A DNA stretch of 64,000 nt from JAOUGY01 sp963825585 (GCA_963825585.1 CAWGTX010000006.1:620001-684000); one strand, 5' to 3'. Positions 50,236-59,268 are shown, numbered from the stretch's first letter. A program made the numbers and translations. Notes: generated by a model from the letters alone, not told the origin.

Positions 50236-51476
50236 GTCCGACACCCCGCGCCGTCGTGCTGCTGGCTCTGGCGGCTCTCACGGGTCTCCGGCTGCCCTGG
50301 CAGGTGGCGGGGACCATCATGCTGACGGTGGCCGGGGTGACCGCCGTGGACGCCTGGATGGTTCGTCGGGTGCCCGATGTCTCTCGTGTCACCAGCCCGA
50401 TCCTGAGCCGAGGCGTCCCCTCCAGGATCGACATCGGCGTCTCGGGCCGATGGCCGCGGATTCGGCTGCGCCAGGCGGCGACGCCCGACATCAGGATCAC
50501 ACCACAGGAGGGCGAGCGGTCGCTCGGCGCCGAGATCGTCGCGCTTCGGCGAGGCACCCACGCCCTGGTGCCGGTGGCAACCCGCACCACCGGGCCGCTC
50601 GGTCTGGGATCGTGGTATCACCGAGGCGGACCCACCGGACAGGTCACCGTGTTCCCCGACATGCCCGCCGCCCGCCGGATCGCCACCTCGGTGCGTATGG
50701 GACATTTCCGCGAGGAGGGACGGCGAACCAGGGGCCCACTCGGGTTGGGAACGGAGTTCGAGTCGGTCCGCGAGTACCGGCCTGACGACGACTTCCGGCA
50801 ACTCAACTGGAACGCCACCGCCCGCGCCGGGACCCCGATGTCGAACCAGTTCCGGATCGAGCAGGACCGTGACGTCATCTGTCTGATCGACTGTGGACGG
50901 CTCATGGCGGCCCGCATAGAGGACCGCACCCGGCTCGATGCAGCCGTCGACGCCGTGGCGGCGCTGGCGGCGGTGGCGGACCAGGTCGGTGACCGGATCG
51001 GGGTGGTCGCCTTCGATCGCAAGGTGCTGCGTTCTCTCGCTCCCCGCCGCGATGGAGGGCGTGCCGTGGTACAGGCGATCCACGATCTGGAGCCGAGCGA
51101 GGCCGACTCCGACTTCGAACTGGCGATCCGCTCGGTGCTGGGAAGCAAGCGGGCGTTCGTGGTGGTGTTCACCGATCTGGTCGACATCGCCGCTGCCCGT
51201 CCGCTCTCGGCCGCCATTCCGGTGCTCGCACGGAAGCACGCGGTGGCGGTGGCGTCGTTGACCGATCCCGACCTGATGGGCGGCCTGCTCGAGCCTGCCG
51301 AGGACCGGGCCGACCTCATGCGGGCCGCCGCCTCCGTGCAGCTCATCGAGGCGAAGGAATCGGTGACCGCTCTACTCAGGCACCGGGGAGTCGATGTTGT
51401 CGAGGCCGGATTGCACGAACTCTCGTCCAGGTGTGTCGCTGCCTATCTGCGCGCCAAGGCCCGGGCTCGACTCTGA
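50232..51476 (+). CDS. DUF58 domain-containing protein
   Basis: The protein has 414 residues. Two N-terminal membrane helices (about 5-40) are followed by a beta-rich segment and the DUF58/VWA-like domain with EYRPDDDFRQLNWNATARAG, VICLIDCGRLM (a MIDAS-like DCG instead of DxSxS) and AFVVVFTDLVDIAAARP. GTG at 50232 overlaps the MoxR stop by four bases. Its 3' end overlaps the convergent SpoIIM gene by 34 bases. Confidence 0.92.
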   Translation: MSPTPRAVVLLALAALTGLRLPWQVAGTIMLTVAGVTAVDAWMVRRVPDVSRVTSPILSRGVPSRIDIGVSGRWPRIRLRQAATPDIRITPQEGERSLGAEIVALRRGTHALVPVATRTTGPLGLGSWYHRGGPTGQVTVFPDMPAARRIATSVRMGHFREEGRRTRGPLGLGTEFESVREYRPDDDFRQLNWNATARAGTPMSNQFRIEQDRDVICLIDCGRLMAARIEDRTRLDAAVDAVAALAAVADQVGDRIGVVAFDRKVLRSLAPRRDGGRAVVQAIHDLEPSEADSDFELAIRSVLGSKRAFVVVFTDLVDIAAARPLSAAIPVLARKHAVAVASLTDPDLMGGLLEPAEDRADLMRAAASVQLIEAKESVTALLRHRGVDVVEAGLHELSSRCVAAYLRAKARARL

Positions 51477-52441
51477 GATCCCTCGACGACAGCGTCACGA
51501 CCGAATCGCCACACCAGGAACCAGAACAATCCACCGATCACGAGACCGATCGCCAGCCCCGGACCCCAGGTGGTACCGGTACGACTGACGAATCCCTCGA
51601 TGAGCCCGGCGAGGATCAGCCACGGCACGGTCCCCATCGCCACCAGGGCAGCGGACCGGGCCTCCACCCCGAGCGATTCCCGGCGGGTCAGATGCCCGGG
51701 CCGCAGCATCGACCGGGCCAGGGAGAATCCGGTTCCGCCTCCGATCACGATGCAGGACAGTTCGAGGAAGCCGTGAGCGGCCACCGCAGCGACGAGCAAC
51801 TCGATGTTGCCGGCGTCGATCGCCAGACCGGCGAGGGCACCGAGGATCAGTCCGTTCTGAGCGATCACATAGCCGCTCATCAGCCCCCACGTGATGCCGA
51901 GCACGAAGGCGAGCAGGGTCACCCGGATGTTGTTCTGCATCACGTACGTCGAGAAGCCGACCAGCCCGGCGGTGCCATAGCCCTGATCCGTCGTCTGAGC
52001 CTCGGTGACCCAGAGGAAGTCGGGCGGCATCACGGCGATGACGCGGGCAGGATCGGTGAGCGCCCACACGGCACCGAGCATCGCCGGGATGAGCAACGCG
52101 GCCGCCGCCAACGCCATCGGCCTGCGCCGTTCTGCGATGAGTCGCCAGTACGTGGCTCCGAAGAACGTTCCGATGCTCTCGCGAGCCCCAGCCCGGTCGA
52201 AGAGCAACCCCCGTGCCTTGACCACTCGTCGTTCGAGTGCGGGAACCACCGGATCGGACGGGAACATCCTTCGGGCGATGGCCAGGTCGGCTGATGTCGC
52301 CCGGTACAGGTCGACGAAGGTGCGCAGCCGCTCGGCGCCGAGACTCTCCGCTCGTCGGCCGGCATCGGCGATCAGGGCATCCAGCTCGACCCAACGGGGT
52401 TGCCCGGTTTCCAGGAACTCGGGTAGCTTCACAAAGCACAC
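51443..52441 (-). CDS. Stage II sporulation protein M (SpoIIM) family membrane protein
   Basis: This 332-residue protein has the SpoIIM pattern: a soluble N-terminal part (about 1-95), then five or six helices with NNIRVTLLAFVLGITWGLMSG, NGLILGALAGLAI and AAVAAHGFLELSCIVIGGGTGF (quoted as AHGFLELSCIVIGGGTG). In Bacillus SpoIIM acts in engulfment; in non-spore-formers the role is unknown. It is divergent from the RDD gene (15-base gap) and convergent with DUF58, so it shares the cluster but not the transcript. Confidence 0.9.
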   Translation of the reverse strand: MCFVKLPEFLETGQPRWVELDALIADAGRRAESLGAERLRTFVDLYRATSADLAIARRMFPSDPVVPALERRVVKARGLLFDRAGARESIGTFFGATYWRLIAERRRPMALAAAALLIPAMLGAVWALTDPARVIAVMPPDFLWVTEAQTTDQGYGTAGLVGFSTYVMQNNIRVTLLAFVLGITWGLMSGYVIAQNGLILGALAGLAIDAGNIELLVAAVAAHGFLELSCIVIGGGTGFSLARSMLRPGHLTRRESLGVEARSAALVAMGTVPWLILAGLIEGFVSRTGTTWGPGLAIGLVIGGLFWFLVWRFGRDAVVEGSQSRARALARR

Positions 52442-52456
52442 ACCAGGGGGCGGGAC

Positions 52457-53179
52457 ATGACCTTCCAGGACCGACTCGACATCACGACATCCGAGGGCGT
52501 GACGGTCAGCATGACGATAGCCGGGATCGGCTCCCGGTCACTGGCGTGGCTCCTCGACGTGTTCGTGATCGGCGTGGCGCTCGTCATGCTCGGATTCGTC
52601 GGCTTCAACACCGTCGACACCGATTCGCTCCTCGTGCTCGGACTGCTCAGTTTCGCTGCCCTGTTGATCCCCTTCTCGTACGTGGTTGGCACCGAAACCC
52701 TCAATGGTGGACGGACCTTGGGCAAGATGGCAGCAGGAATCAAGGTCGTCCGGGTCACCGGCGCCCCGGTCGGGTTCGGCTCGGCGGTGGTACGGGCCCT
52801 TTTTGCCCCCATCGATTTCCTCTTCGGAGGAGTCGGCATCGTCACCATGTTCGTCAACCGTCGCAGCCAGCGGATCGGGGACATCGCCGCCGGGACGGTG
52901 GTGGTCCGGGACCGGATGCCTGCGCCGCCACTGGAACGCCCCCTCCCAGCGGCTCCCGCCGACACTCCCCGCTGGGATGTGTCAGCCGTGACCGATGAGG
53001 AAGTGGGCGTGATCCGCTCGTTCCTCCAGCGTGCCGGCGGTCTTCCCGTGGCACGGCGGCGCGAGCTCGCCGTCCAACTCCGAGCCCGGATCGCCGCCAG
53101 AGTGGGCGGCGCCACCGGCACGTTCGAAGACGAGGACTTCCTGCGTCGGGTCATCGCAGAGAAGCACCGGGACAGCTGA
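52457..53179 (+). CDS. RDD family membrane protein
   Basis: This 240-residue protein carries the RDD motif (R-x-x-A-W-x-x-D in GSRSLAWLLDVFVIGVALVML), several helices (about 25-150) and GGRTLGKMAAGIKVVRVTG. The C-terminal 70 residues are soluble (EEVGVIRSFLQRAGGLPVARR). RDD/SpoIIM neighbours are commonly next to MoxR-DUF58 clusters. The start ATG at 52457. No catalytic function known. Confidence 0.9.
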   Translation: MTFQDRLDITTSEGVTVSMTIAGIGSRSLAWLLDVFVIGVALVMLGFVGFNTVDTDSLLVLGLLSFAALLIPFSYVVGTETLNGGRTLGKMAAGIKVVRVTGAPVGFGSAVVRALFAPIDFLFGGVGIVTMFVNRRSQRIGDIAAGTVVVRDRMPAPPLERPLPAAPADTPRWDVSAVTDEEVGVIRSFLQRAGGLPVARRRELAVQLRARIAARVGGATGTFEDEDFLRRVIAEKHRDS

Positions 53180-53238
53180 GGCCGCAGGCCCGCAGCGAAC
53201 GCACCCACGGCGACCGTCCGATCCGCCGGTACAGCTGA

Positions 53239-54966
53239 CTACCGATCCTCGAGTGCCCGGTGGAGGAAGGCGGCCATCTGACCTCGGGTGACCGGGTCCT
53301 CCGGGCAGAACCGGTCGTTCGCAGGAGGGTTGCATCCCCGTGTCACACCGGCGACCGCCAGCCGGGCGATGTCGGAAGCGAACACGTTGTCACCCTCGCC
53401 GTCGGAGAACCTGGTGCCGGTGGTGATCGTGACCGGCTGCGACGAGGCAGACACATTCCCGGCCACGTCGACCGCAGCAACCCGGTAGGTGTACGACGTC
53501 GTCGGCGTCAGTCCTGCGTCCGGATACGACGGTGTAGCGGCCGACGCCACCTGCACGCCGTTCCGGGTCACCTGGTAGTAGGCGATCCCCGAGCCTTCAT
53601 CGGTGGAATCGTCCCACGACAGCATGGCAGCGGTGGCGGTGACATCGGAGGCCACCAGCCCGGTCGGTCGCGAGGGCGGTTCGGTATCTGCACCAGCGCC
53701 CCCGCCTCCTGAGCCGCCGTTCGACAGCACCGGGAGCACCGCCAACCCGCGTGTTGGAACTCCACTGAACCGTGTGAAGGTGCCACCGACGAGGAGCCCG
53801 GAGCTGTGGCGGACCAGGGCCAGGACTCCGAAGCCGCTGTCGATCGGAGGACGGAACGTGCTCTCGAGTTCACCGGTGGCGGCATCGGCGGCGAGCAACC
53901 GAACGGTGGGATCGTCGGTGCTGCGATCGTGGAAGCCAAAGAACAGGTTGCCACCTGCGAGTTCGATCGCCTGTACGTCTCCGGCCACGGTCTGTGACCA
54001 GAGCAAGGCGCCGGTGTCGGCGTCCCAGGCGATGGCTGCGTTGCGGCTGCCGCCGACGCCGCCGTACCCGGTGTCACCGTCGGCCGAGACCTCGAGCGTG
54101 AGCACCACCGAAACGACGGTCGAGAAGAGGGGGCCGATGGCGCTGCCGGTGGCGGGGTCGAGAGCTCGCAGCCAACGGCGGTCGACGCCGCCGATCCGGA
54201 AGAAGGCACCGCCGGCGTAGATCCGATCCCCCGCCGGAGCAGCTGCCAGCGAGTAGACGGGTTGGTCGGGATCGGCGTCGAACGAAACGTCGACCGCTCC
54301 CGATGCCGGGTCGACCGCCACCAGGTGGCGCAGGTCGGGTGCGCCGTACACCGATGTGAACGACCCCGCCACGTACAGCCGGGATCCCAGAACCTCGAGG
54401 TCGAGTACACCGCCGCTGAGACCGGCATCGAATCCGGAGCGCGCCGCGCCACTGCTCGATGCGACGGCGGCCACCCCTTCCCTCGCCACTCCACCGATGC
54501 TGGAGAACGAACCGCCGATGTACACCGTCGTCCCCGAGGCCTCGATCGCCGTCACCCGGCCGTCCGTGTCGGCCCGGAACCCCAGCACCTCGCCCGAGTC
54601 CACATCGATGGCGGCCAGATTGACGCGGGGAACCGAGGTGGCGCCATCGGGCGAGACCACCCTGGTGAACTCACCACCGAGGTAGAGGGTGTCTCCTGAG
54701 ACTTCGAGCGCATAGACCGCACCATCGACGTCCCAACCGCCGAGTGAGGCTCGTGCGTATCCGACGTCTGCTGCCTGCGCCGGAGCAGCCGGCACGGCGA
54801 TCAGGATGGCGAGCACGACTGCCATGGCGCCGGCCGTCACGCCACGAGCCATCGACGACAGTCGGGCGGCCCGAGCGGCCGGTGAACGTCCGGTCACCCA
54901 GACGACTTGTGATCGCCCGATCGGCCAGAGAAGGGCCTTGCGGCCCCGCTTCCCTCTCATTCGCAT
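53239..54966 (-). CDS. Secreted beta-propeller/FN3 protein with one SLH-like module
   Basis: This 575-residue protein has a basic N terminus and a signal helix ending PAAPAQAA (about 65). Six or so propeller blades follow (about 75-420) with repeated pattern LYLGGEFTRV, VYIGGSFSSIGG, LYVAGSFTSVYG and IYAGGAFFRIGG, as in DUF5122/delta-60 repeats. A Gly linker then leads to one fibronectin type III domain (about 436-525, PPSRPTGLVASDVTATAA) and one SLH-like module (DIARLAVAGVTRGC and FCPEDPVTRGQMAAFL). Envelope attachment and a binding or adhesion role are inferred. It interrupts the rnc-fpg backbone. Confidence 0.82.
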   Translation of the reverse strand: MRMRGKRGRKALLWPIGRSQVVWVTGRSPAARAARLSSMARGVTAGAMAVVLAILIAVPAAPAQAADVGYARASLGGWDVDGAVYALEVSGDTLYLGGEFTRVVSPDGATSVPRVNLAAIDVDSGEVLGFRADTDGRVTAIEASGTTVYIGGSFSSIGGVAREGVAAVASSSGAARSGFDAGLSGGVLDLEVLGSRLYVAGSFTSVYGAPDLRHLVAVDPASGAVDVSFDADPDQPVYSLAAAPAGDRIYAGGAFFRIGGVDRRWLRALDPATGSAIGPLFSTVVSVVLTLEVSADGDTGYGGVGGSRNAAIAWDADTGALLWSQTVAGDVQAIELAGGNLFFGFHDRSTDDPTVRLLAADAATGELESTFRPPIDSGFGVLALVRHSSGLLVGGTFTRFSGVPTRGLAVLPVLSNGGSGGGGAGADTEPPSRPTGLVASDVTATAAMLSWDDSTDEGSGIAYYQVTRNGVQVASAATPSYPDAGLTPTTSYTYRVAAVDVAGNVSASSQPVTITTGTRFSDGEGDNVFASDIARLAVAGVTRGCNPPANDRFCPEDPVTRGQMAAFLHRALEDR

Positions 54967-55005
54967 CCCATCGGCACTATGCCAGGGTGGCTTGAAGGTG
55001 AGGAA

Positions 55006-55674
55006 TCAGCGGCGGTGCATGGCCGTTCGGGCGGCGTCCTGTTCGGCTTCCTTCTTGGAGCGACCACTCCCCTCGCCCCACACCACACCTTCGACCTCGA
55101 CCCTGGCAACGAATTCGCGGGCGTGGTCGGGACCCGATCCCTCGACGAAGTAGACCGGGCGCCGACCCTGGCTGGCCAGCTCCTCCTGGAGCCTCGTCTT
55201 GAAGTCGAGCCGCCCGGGAGCGGTTGCCTTCGAGAGGATCACCTCTGTCCAGTGCGCAAGGACGACTCGTCTGGCGGCTTCGAGACCGGCATCGAGGTAG
55301 ACAGCTGCCAGCAGTGCTTCCATGGCGTCGCCCAGGATCGAAGCCTTCTCGCTTCCGCCCGATTGCCGTTCCCCTATGCCGAGTCGGATGTGTGACCCCA
55401 CTCCGATGCGGCGAGCCACCACGGCCAGTTCGTCCCGGTTCACGCACGCGGCCCGGACCTTGGCGAGCTCACCCTCCCGCAGAGTCGGGAAGTTCTCGTA
55501 GAGGAAATCGGTCACCACCAGCTGGAGCACGGCGTCACCGAGGAACTCCATCCGCTCGTTGTCGGGGAGGGAGGGATGCTCGGCGGTGTACGACCGGTGG
55601 ACCAGTGCCCGCTCCAGCAGGCCGACATCCCCGAACACATGGCCGATCTCCTCGGCGAGACGGTCGAGCGTCAT
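55006..55674 (-). CDS. rnc: Ribonuclease III
   Basis: RNase III (222 residues) processes rRNA and double-stranded RNA. The catalytic box is NERMEFLGDAVLQLVVTDFL (about 38), the second metal box is SILGDAMEALLAAVYLDAG, and the double-stranded-RNA-binding domain follows (FKTRLQEELASQGRRPVY, SKKEAEQDAARTAM). The ATG at 55674 overlaps the plsX stop by four bases (ATGA). Downstream is the inserted beta-propeller gene; upstream is the rpmF-plsX group. Confidence 0.97.
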   Translation of the reverse strand: MTLDRLAEEIGHVFGDVGLLERALVHRSYTAEHPSLPDNERMEFLGDAVLQLVVTDFLYENFPTLREGELAKVRAACVNRDELAVVARRIGVGSHIRLGIGERQSGGSEKASILGDAMEALLAAVYLDAGLEAARRVVLAHWTEVILSKATAPGRLDFKTRLQEELASQGRRPVYFVEGSGPDHAREFVARVEVEGVVWGEGSGRSKKEAEQDAARTAMHRR

Positions 55675-56645
55675 CCCATCGCGACCCGGGCGCGAATCCG
55701 GGAGACCAGGTCTCGTTCGGCGCCTTCGTGCGCCATCGCCAGTGCGTTCTTCACCGACCGCCGGGTCGACGAGCCATGGGCGATGACTACAACACCGGCG
55801 GTGCCGAGGAGATGGGCGCCACCGGTGTTCTCATAGTCCATGCGGTGCCGGATCGGCGCCAATTCCGGCAGCACTGCCGCCTGGACCTCAGCCGACGTCC
55901 GCCCGAGAGCCTCCATCACCATGGCCGTCACCATCGATGCGATCCCCTCGGTGGTCTTGAGCATCACGTTGCCGGTGAACCCGTCGGTGACGATCACGTC
56001 CAACCGGTCGGAACCCAGGTCGCGACCTTCGACATTTCCGATGAAGTGGATGGGGGCGACCTTTAGCAACTCGTAGGTCTCCTTCTCGAGCGAGCGACCC
56101 TTGCCCTTCTCCTCGCCGTTGTTGAGGAGGCCCACGCGAGGTGAGTCGAGCGAGAAATAGACCTCGGCGAGCACCGAGCCCATTTCGGCGAACTGCACCA
56201 GGTGCTCGGGTTTCACTTCGGGATTGGCGCCGGAGTCGAGAACCACGGTGTGTCCGGAGGGTTTGGGGATCACCGAGGCGATGGTGGGACGGAGCACGCC
56301 CGGCACACGACCGAGGATGATGGCCGCCGCCGCCATGGCCGCACCGGTGGAACCGGCGGAGACGAAGCCGGCTGCGTCCCCGGAGCGGACCAGTCGGGCG
56401 CATTCGACGATCGACGAGCGGGGTTTCTCCCTGATCGCCTTTGCGGGATCTTCACCCATGTCGACCACCTCGGGCGCGTCGAAGATGGGGAGATCAGCTC
56501 CCAACTCGGCGAGCTGAGGTCGGAGAACCGCCTCGTCGCCGACCAGAACCACATCGACGCCCTCGGCAGCGGCAGCCACCGCTCCGGCAACCGTTTCGAC
56601 GGGGGCGAGGTCGCCCCCCATGGCGTCGAGGGCGATCCGGGACAC
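55671..56645 (-). CDS. plsX: Phosphate acyltransferase PlsX
   Basis: PlsX makes acyl-phosphate from acyl-ACP for phospholipid synthesis. The protein begins VSRIALDAMGGDLAPVETV and has IFDAPEVVDMGEDPAKAIR, GFVSAGSTGAAMAAAAII, LDSGANPEVKPEHLVQFA, VGLLNNGEEKGKG and VIVTDGFTGNVMLKTTEG. GTG at 56645 gives 324 residues and starts at the conserved RIALDAMGGD; an upstream codon at 56693 would overlap rpmF by 47 bases. It is second after rpmF and coupled to rnc. Confidence 0.95.
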   Translation of the reverse strand: MSRIALDAMGGDLAPVETVAGAVAAAAEGVDVVLVGDEAVLRPQLAELGADLPIFDAPEVVDMGEDPAKAIREKPRSSIVECARLVRSGDAAGFVSAGSTGAAMAAAAIILGRVPGVLRPTIASVIPKPSGHTVVLDSGANPEVKPEHLVQFAEMGSVLAEVYFSLDSPRVGLLNNGEEKGKGRSLEKETYELLKVAPIHFIGNVEGRDLGSDRLDVIVTDGFTGNVMLKTTEGIASMVTAMVMEALGRTSAEVQAAVLPELAPIRHRMDYENTGGAHLLGTAGVVVIAHGSSTRRSVKNALAMAHEGAERDLVSRIRARVAMG

Positions 56646-56646
56646 C

Positions 56647-56823
56647 TCAGTTTGTCTCGAGGACTTCCCGGCCGTTGTAGGTGCCGCATTCACGGCAGGC
56701 GCGGTGCGGAAGCTTGGGGCTCTTGCAGCGGGGACACGTCGACATGGCAGGTCGGGAGACCTTCCACGAAGACTTGCGCTGGCGCGTCCGCATCCGCGAC
56801 ATCTTCTTCTTTGGCACCGCCAT
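56647..56823 (-). CDS. rpmF: 50S ribosomal protein L32
   Basis: L32 is 58 residues here: MAVPKKKMSRMRTRQRKSS at the start, then a zinc ribbon with CPRC near 30 and CREC near 44, followed by GTYNGREVLETN. Four Cys (C-x-x-C twice) indicate the zinc-binding form rather than the Cys-less paralogue. The ATG at 56823 lies 19 bases after the DUF177 stop. The order DUF177-rpmF-plsX is the standard one in bacteria. Confidence 0.96.
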   Translation of the reverse strand: MAVPKKKMSRMRTRQRKSSWKVSRPAMSTCPRCKSPKLPHRACRECGTYNGREVLETN

Positions 56824-56842
56824 GGTGCGCGCTCCTTCTCAA

Positions 56843-57361
56843 TCAGGAATCGGATTGCTGGGACGGTTCGCCGGCAAACAGCTGCTGTAGTGCAGCGAAC
56901 GGTGAGTCGGATTCCTCACCGTGCCCGTCGCAGGGCTCCGTATTCAAGTCGGTTCCGCACGTCGGGCAAAGTCCGAGGCATTCATCCCTGCAAACCGGTC
57001 TGGTCGGAAGCGCTAGCGCCACCTCGTCGTGCACCACCGGCTCGAGATCGATCCAGCCCCCGGACTCGACAGGGAGCTCGTCGTCCTCGTCCTCCGGTTG
57101 GAGGCGGAACACCGACTCGATGGGCACCGACAACTCCTCGGACCAACCCGTGAGACACCTGTTGCAGGTGAGATCGACCGTCGTGTCGGCCGTTCCACGC
57201 ACCACGACGCCGTCGGTCAGCGAGCGCAACGTGACGCTCACCACGACCGCATCGTCGACGGCGGCGTTGGAGAGCGCCACATCGACGGGCAGCACGGCGA
57301 CTTCCTCACGCGCCTGACCGGGGTGAGCGAGAAGATCGGAGATCTGGAAGCGCAATGACAT
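56843..57361 (-). CDS. YceD/DUF177 family protein
   Basis: This 172-residue protein of the DUF177 family is associated with 23S rRNA and large-subunit biogenesis in plants and E. coli. It has VDLTCNRCLTGWSEELSV (Cys pair, about 62) and RDECLGLCPTCGTDLNTEPC (C-terminal Cys cluster), which together could bind zinc. Conserved next to rpmF. The ATG at 57361. Confidence 0.93.
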   Translation of the reverse strand: MSLRFQISDLLAHPGQAREEVAVLPVDVALSNAAVDDAVVVSVTLRSLTDGVVVRGTADTTVDLTCNRCLTGWSEELSVPIESVFRLQPEDEDDELPVESGGWIDLEPVVHDEVALALPTRPVCRDECLGLCPTCGTDLNTEPCDGHGEESDSPFAALQQLFAGEPSQQSDS

Positions 57362-57402
57362 GAGGCTTCGTATTCTCGCAGCTCACCGACGCTTCGCCAG
57401 CG

Positions 57403-57966
57403 TCAGTACGGGACGTCGGGGGCGGGTGGCCGTGCCTCGTGCAACTCCGCCCGGGCACCGTGGATCTTGCGGATGAGCTCGGCCATGAGTTGTTCCACCG
57501 AGACGAGCTCCTTCTCGAGTTCGTCCTCGGCCTCGAGGCGGAGGCGACGGGCCTCCCCCTCTGCCCGCCGCACGAGGATGTTCGCCTCTTCAACGGCTTC
57601 GGCGAGCACGTAGGACTCCGACACCAGCCGGCGACTCTCGTTCTGCGCACGCTCGATGATCTCGTGGGCCCGCTCGTTCGTGCGGGCGATGAATGCTTCA
57701 CGTTCGCGCACCATCCACCGGGCAGCGCGAAGCTCATCGGGCAGCTCCGCCCGCAGTCGGTACAGCATGTCGAGGAACGACTCGCGGTCCACCAACACGT
57801 TGGACGAGAGCGGCATCGACTTGGCCGCCTCCATGTGGGCGATCATGTCGTCGACCATGTCCTGCAACTCCCCAACCGTTGCCCGCGGTCGGGCATCGGG
57901 GACGGCCTGCGGACCGGGGTCGCTCTGCGGCCGGTCATCTTCGTAGTCGTAGGGCTCATCGCTCAT
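57403..57966 (-). CDS. DivIVA-like coiled-coil protein (SepIVA-like)
   Basis: This 187-residue cytoplasmic protein is almost entirely helical after residue 30. The stretch ARWMVREREAFIARTNERAH and the later EGEARRLRLEAEDELEKEL form long coiled coils. It matches the neighbourhood of mycobacterial Rv2927c (SepIVA), a DivIVA-domain septation factor, which lies beside rnc and DUF177. The N-terminal acidic tail (PYDYEDDRPQSDPG) is of low complexity. The coaD stop is not overlapping; its own ATG at 57966 overlaps the coaD stop by four bases. Function in division is inferred from synteny. Confidence 0.8.
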   Translation of the reverse strand: MSDEPYDYEDDRPQSDPGPQAVPDARPRATVGELQDMVDDMIAHMEAAKSMPLSSNVLVDRESFLDMLYRLRAELPDELRAARWMVREREAFIARTNERAHEIIERAQNESRRLVSESYVLAEAVEEANILVRRAEGEARRLRLEAEDELEKELVSVEQLMAELIRKIHGARAELHEARPPAPDVPY

Positions 57967-58436
57967 GAGAGCTTCTCCTTCAGGGCTCGATCGACCACGG
58001 CAGGGACGAGGGTACCGACGTCGCCCCCCAACCGGGCCACTTCACGGACCAGCGAGGACGACAGATAACTCCATTCGGGGGCGGTCGGGATGAACAGGGT
58101 GTCGACGTCACGGAGTGTGTGGTTCATCTGCGCCATCTGCAGTTCGTAGTCGAAGTCGGTCACGGCGCGCAGACCCTTGACGAGAACGTCGACCCCCTTC
58201 CGCTGGGCGAAGTCGACCAGCAGACCTTCGAACGACGCTATCTCGACGTTGCCGAGGTGAGAGCTGGCGCGCTCGAGGAGGTCGACTCGCTCGGCTGCAC
58301 TGAACAGCGGCGTCTTGGAGGGGTTCGCCACGACCGCGACCACGAGTCGGTCGAACACGGCTGCACACCGCTCGATCACGTCGAGGTGCCCGTTGGTGGG
58401 CGGATCGAAACTTCCGGGGCAGAGCGCAACGGTCAA
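57963..58436 (-). CDS. coaD: Phosphopantetheine adenylyltransferase
   Basis: CoaD (157 residues) makes dephospho-CoA from ATP and 4'-phosphopantetheine. The nucleotidyltransferase motif CPGSFDPPTNGHLDVIERC (about 7) includes the T-x-G-H box. The second motif SYLSSSLVREVARLGGDV (about 125) is the family's I-S-S-T-x-V-R variant. ATG at 58436 overlaps the rsmD stop by four bases. The rsmD-coaD pair is standard. Confidence 0.97.
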   Translation of the reverse strand: MTVALCPGSFDPPTNGHLDVIERCAAVFDRLVVAVVANPSKTPLFSAAERVDLLERASSHLGNVEIASFEGLLVDFAQRKGVDVLVKGLRAVTDFDYELQMAQMNHTLRDVDTLFIPTAPEWSYLSSSLVREVARLGGDVGTLVPAVVDRALKEKLS

Positions 58437-58975
58437 CGGTTGTCCTTCAGCATGTATCGAATGATTCTGGTGTCTCCGTGGCGCCGTTCGTCGTCAATCG
58501 CGTATCCGACCGGGTGCGGCACGTCATCGGTGGCCCTTCGGGTGACGATCACCAGGGCATGCTCGTGCAGACTCGCGGTCAGGTCTTCCAGGATGCCCGC
58601 GAGGGACGGCGAGGTCAGCGGCCAGGGCGGGTCGCAGAACACCAGGTCGAACGGCCCGCGTGGTGTGGCGACCCACTGAGCAACGTCGAGCTGGACCACG
58701 GTGCCCTCGAGGCCCAGATCGGTCAGGTTCCTCCTGAGCGCCTCGAGGGCTCTTCGACCGTTCTCGACGAACACCGCCGACTCCGCTCCCCTGCTGAGCG
58801 ACTCGATGCCGAAGCTGCCGGCACCGGCAAATAGATCGGCCACCTCGGCGTCCATCACCAACGACCCGAGCGACGAGAACACCGACTCCTTGACCCGGTC
58901 GGTAACCGGGCGGGTGTCCGCCGTATCGGGGCCGATGAGCCTCCGGCCGCCTCTCGTTCCAGCGATGACGCGCAT
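58433..58975 (-). CDS. rsmD: 16S rRNA (guanine966-N2)-methyltransferase RsmD
   Basis: RsmD (180 residues) methylates G966 of 16S rRNA. It starts MRVIAGTRGGRRLIGP, has TRPVTDRVKESVFSSLG, the SAM-binding VADLFAGAGSFGIESLSRG, FVENGRRALEAL and the catalytic DPPW (DPPY in most) in LVFCDPPWPLTSP. The ATG at 58975 is placed at the conserved start. Upstream is a MITE-like repeat element. Confidence 0.95.
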   Translation of the reverse strand: MRVIAGTRGGRRLIGPDTADTRPVTDRVKESVFSSLGSLVMDAEVADLFAGAGSFGIESLSRGAESAVFVENGRRALEALRRNLTDLGLEGTVVQLDVAQWVATPRGPFDLVFCDPPWPLTSPSLAGILEDLTASLHEHALVIVTRRATDDVPHPVGYAIDDERRHGDTRIIRYMLKDNR

Positions 58976-59014
58976 ATCGCCATCATCGCAGGCGCGCACC
59001 AGCCGGCGGGTACC

Positions 59015-59226
59015 CTCCCCACCTCTGCACATTGAGGTTGAGCGGATAGGGACAGCTGAGCGAACCTTTCCAGGGACGGTCAACAAGTCAACAGGTCGAC
59101 AAGCAACAGGGCAAGCCCGCGATCCTGTTGACCTGTTGACACGTGGACCTGTTGACCGCTCCGCCGAGAGGGCCCCGCCGTACGATCCCCCATTCGCGCG
59201 ACCTCAATGTGCAAAAGGTGGTGAGG
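59015..59226. mobile_element. MITE-like element with about 25-base terminal inverted repeats and internal octamer repeats
   Basis: The ends 59015-59038 and 59201-59226 are imperfect inverted repeats; the inner 13 bases (TGCACATTGAGGT, 59026-59038) match the reverse complement of 59201-59213 exactly. Inside, GGTCAACA-type octamers run rightward at 59078-59101 and leftward at 59126-59157, so the core forms its own palindrome. There is no coding capacity, and no target-site duplication is seen. It lies between divergent rsmD and the HAD gene, and any promoters must be near its edges. Confidence 0.6.
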
Positions 59227-59268
59227 TGCCGTCGTTGGAGGCGGCCACATCCATGAACGGATGGTGAG

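Noticed and set aside
56646..56693. Longer PlsX starting at 56693
   Set aside because: It would overlap rpmF by 47 bases, and homology starts at RIALDAMGGD just after the GTG at 56645.
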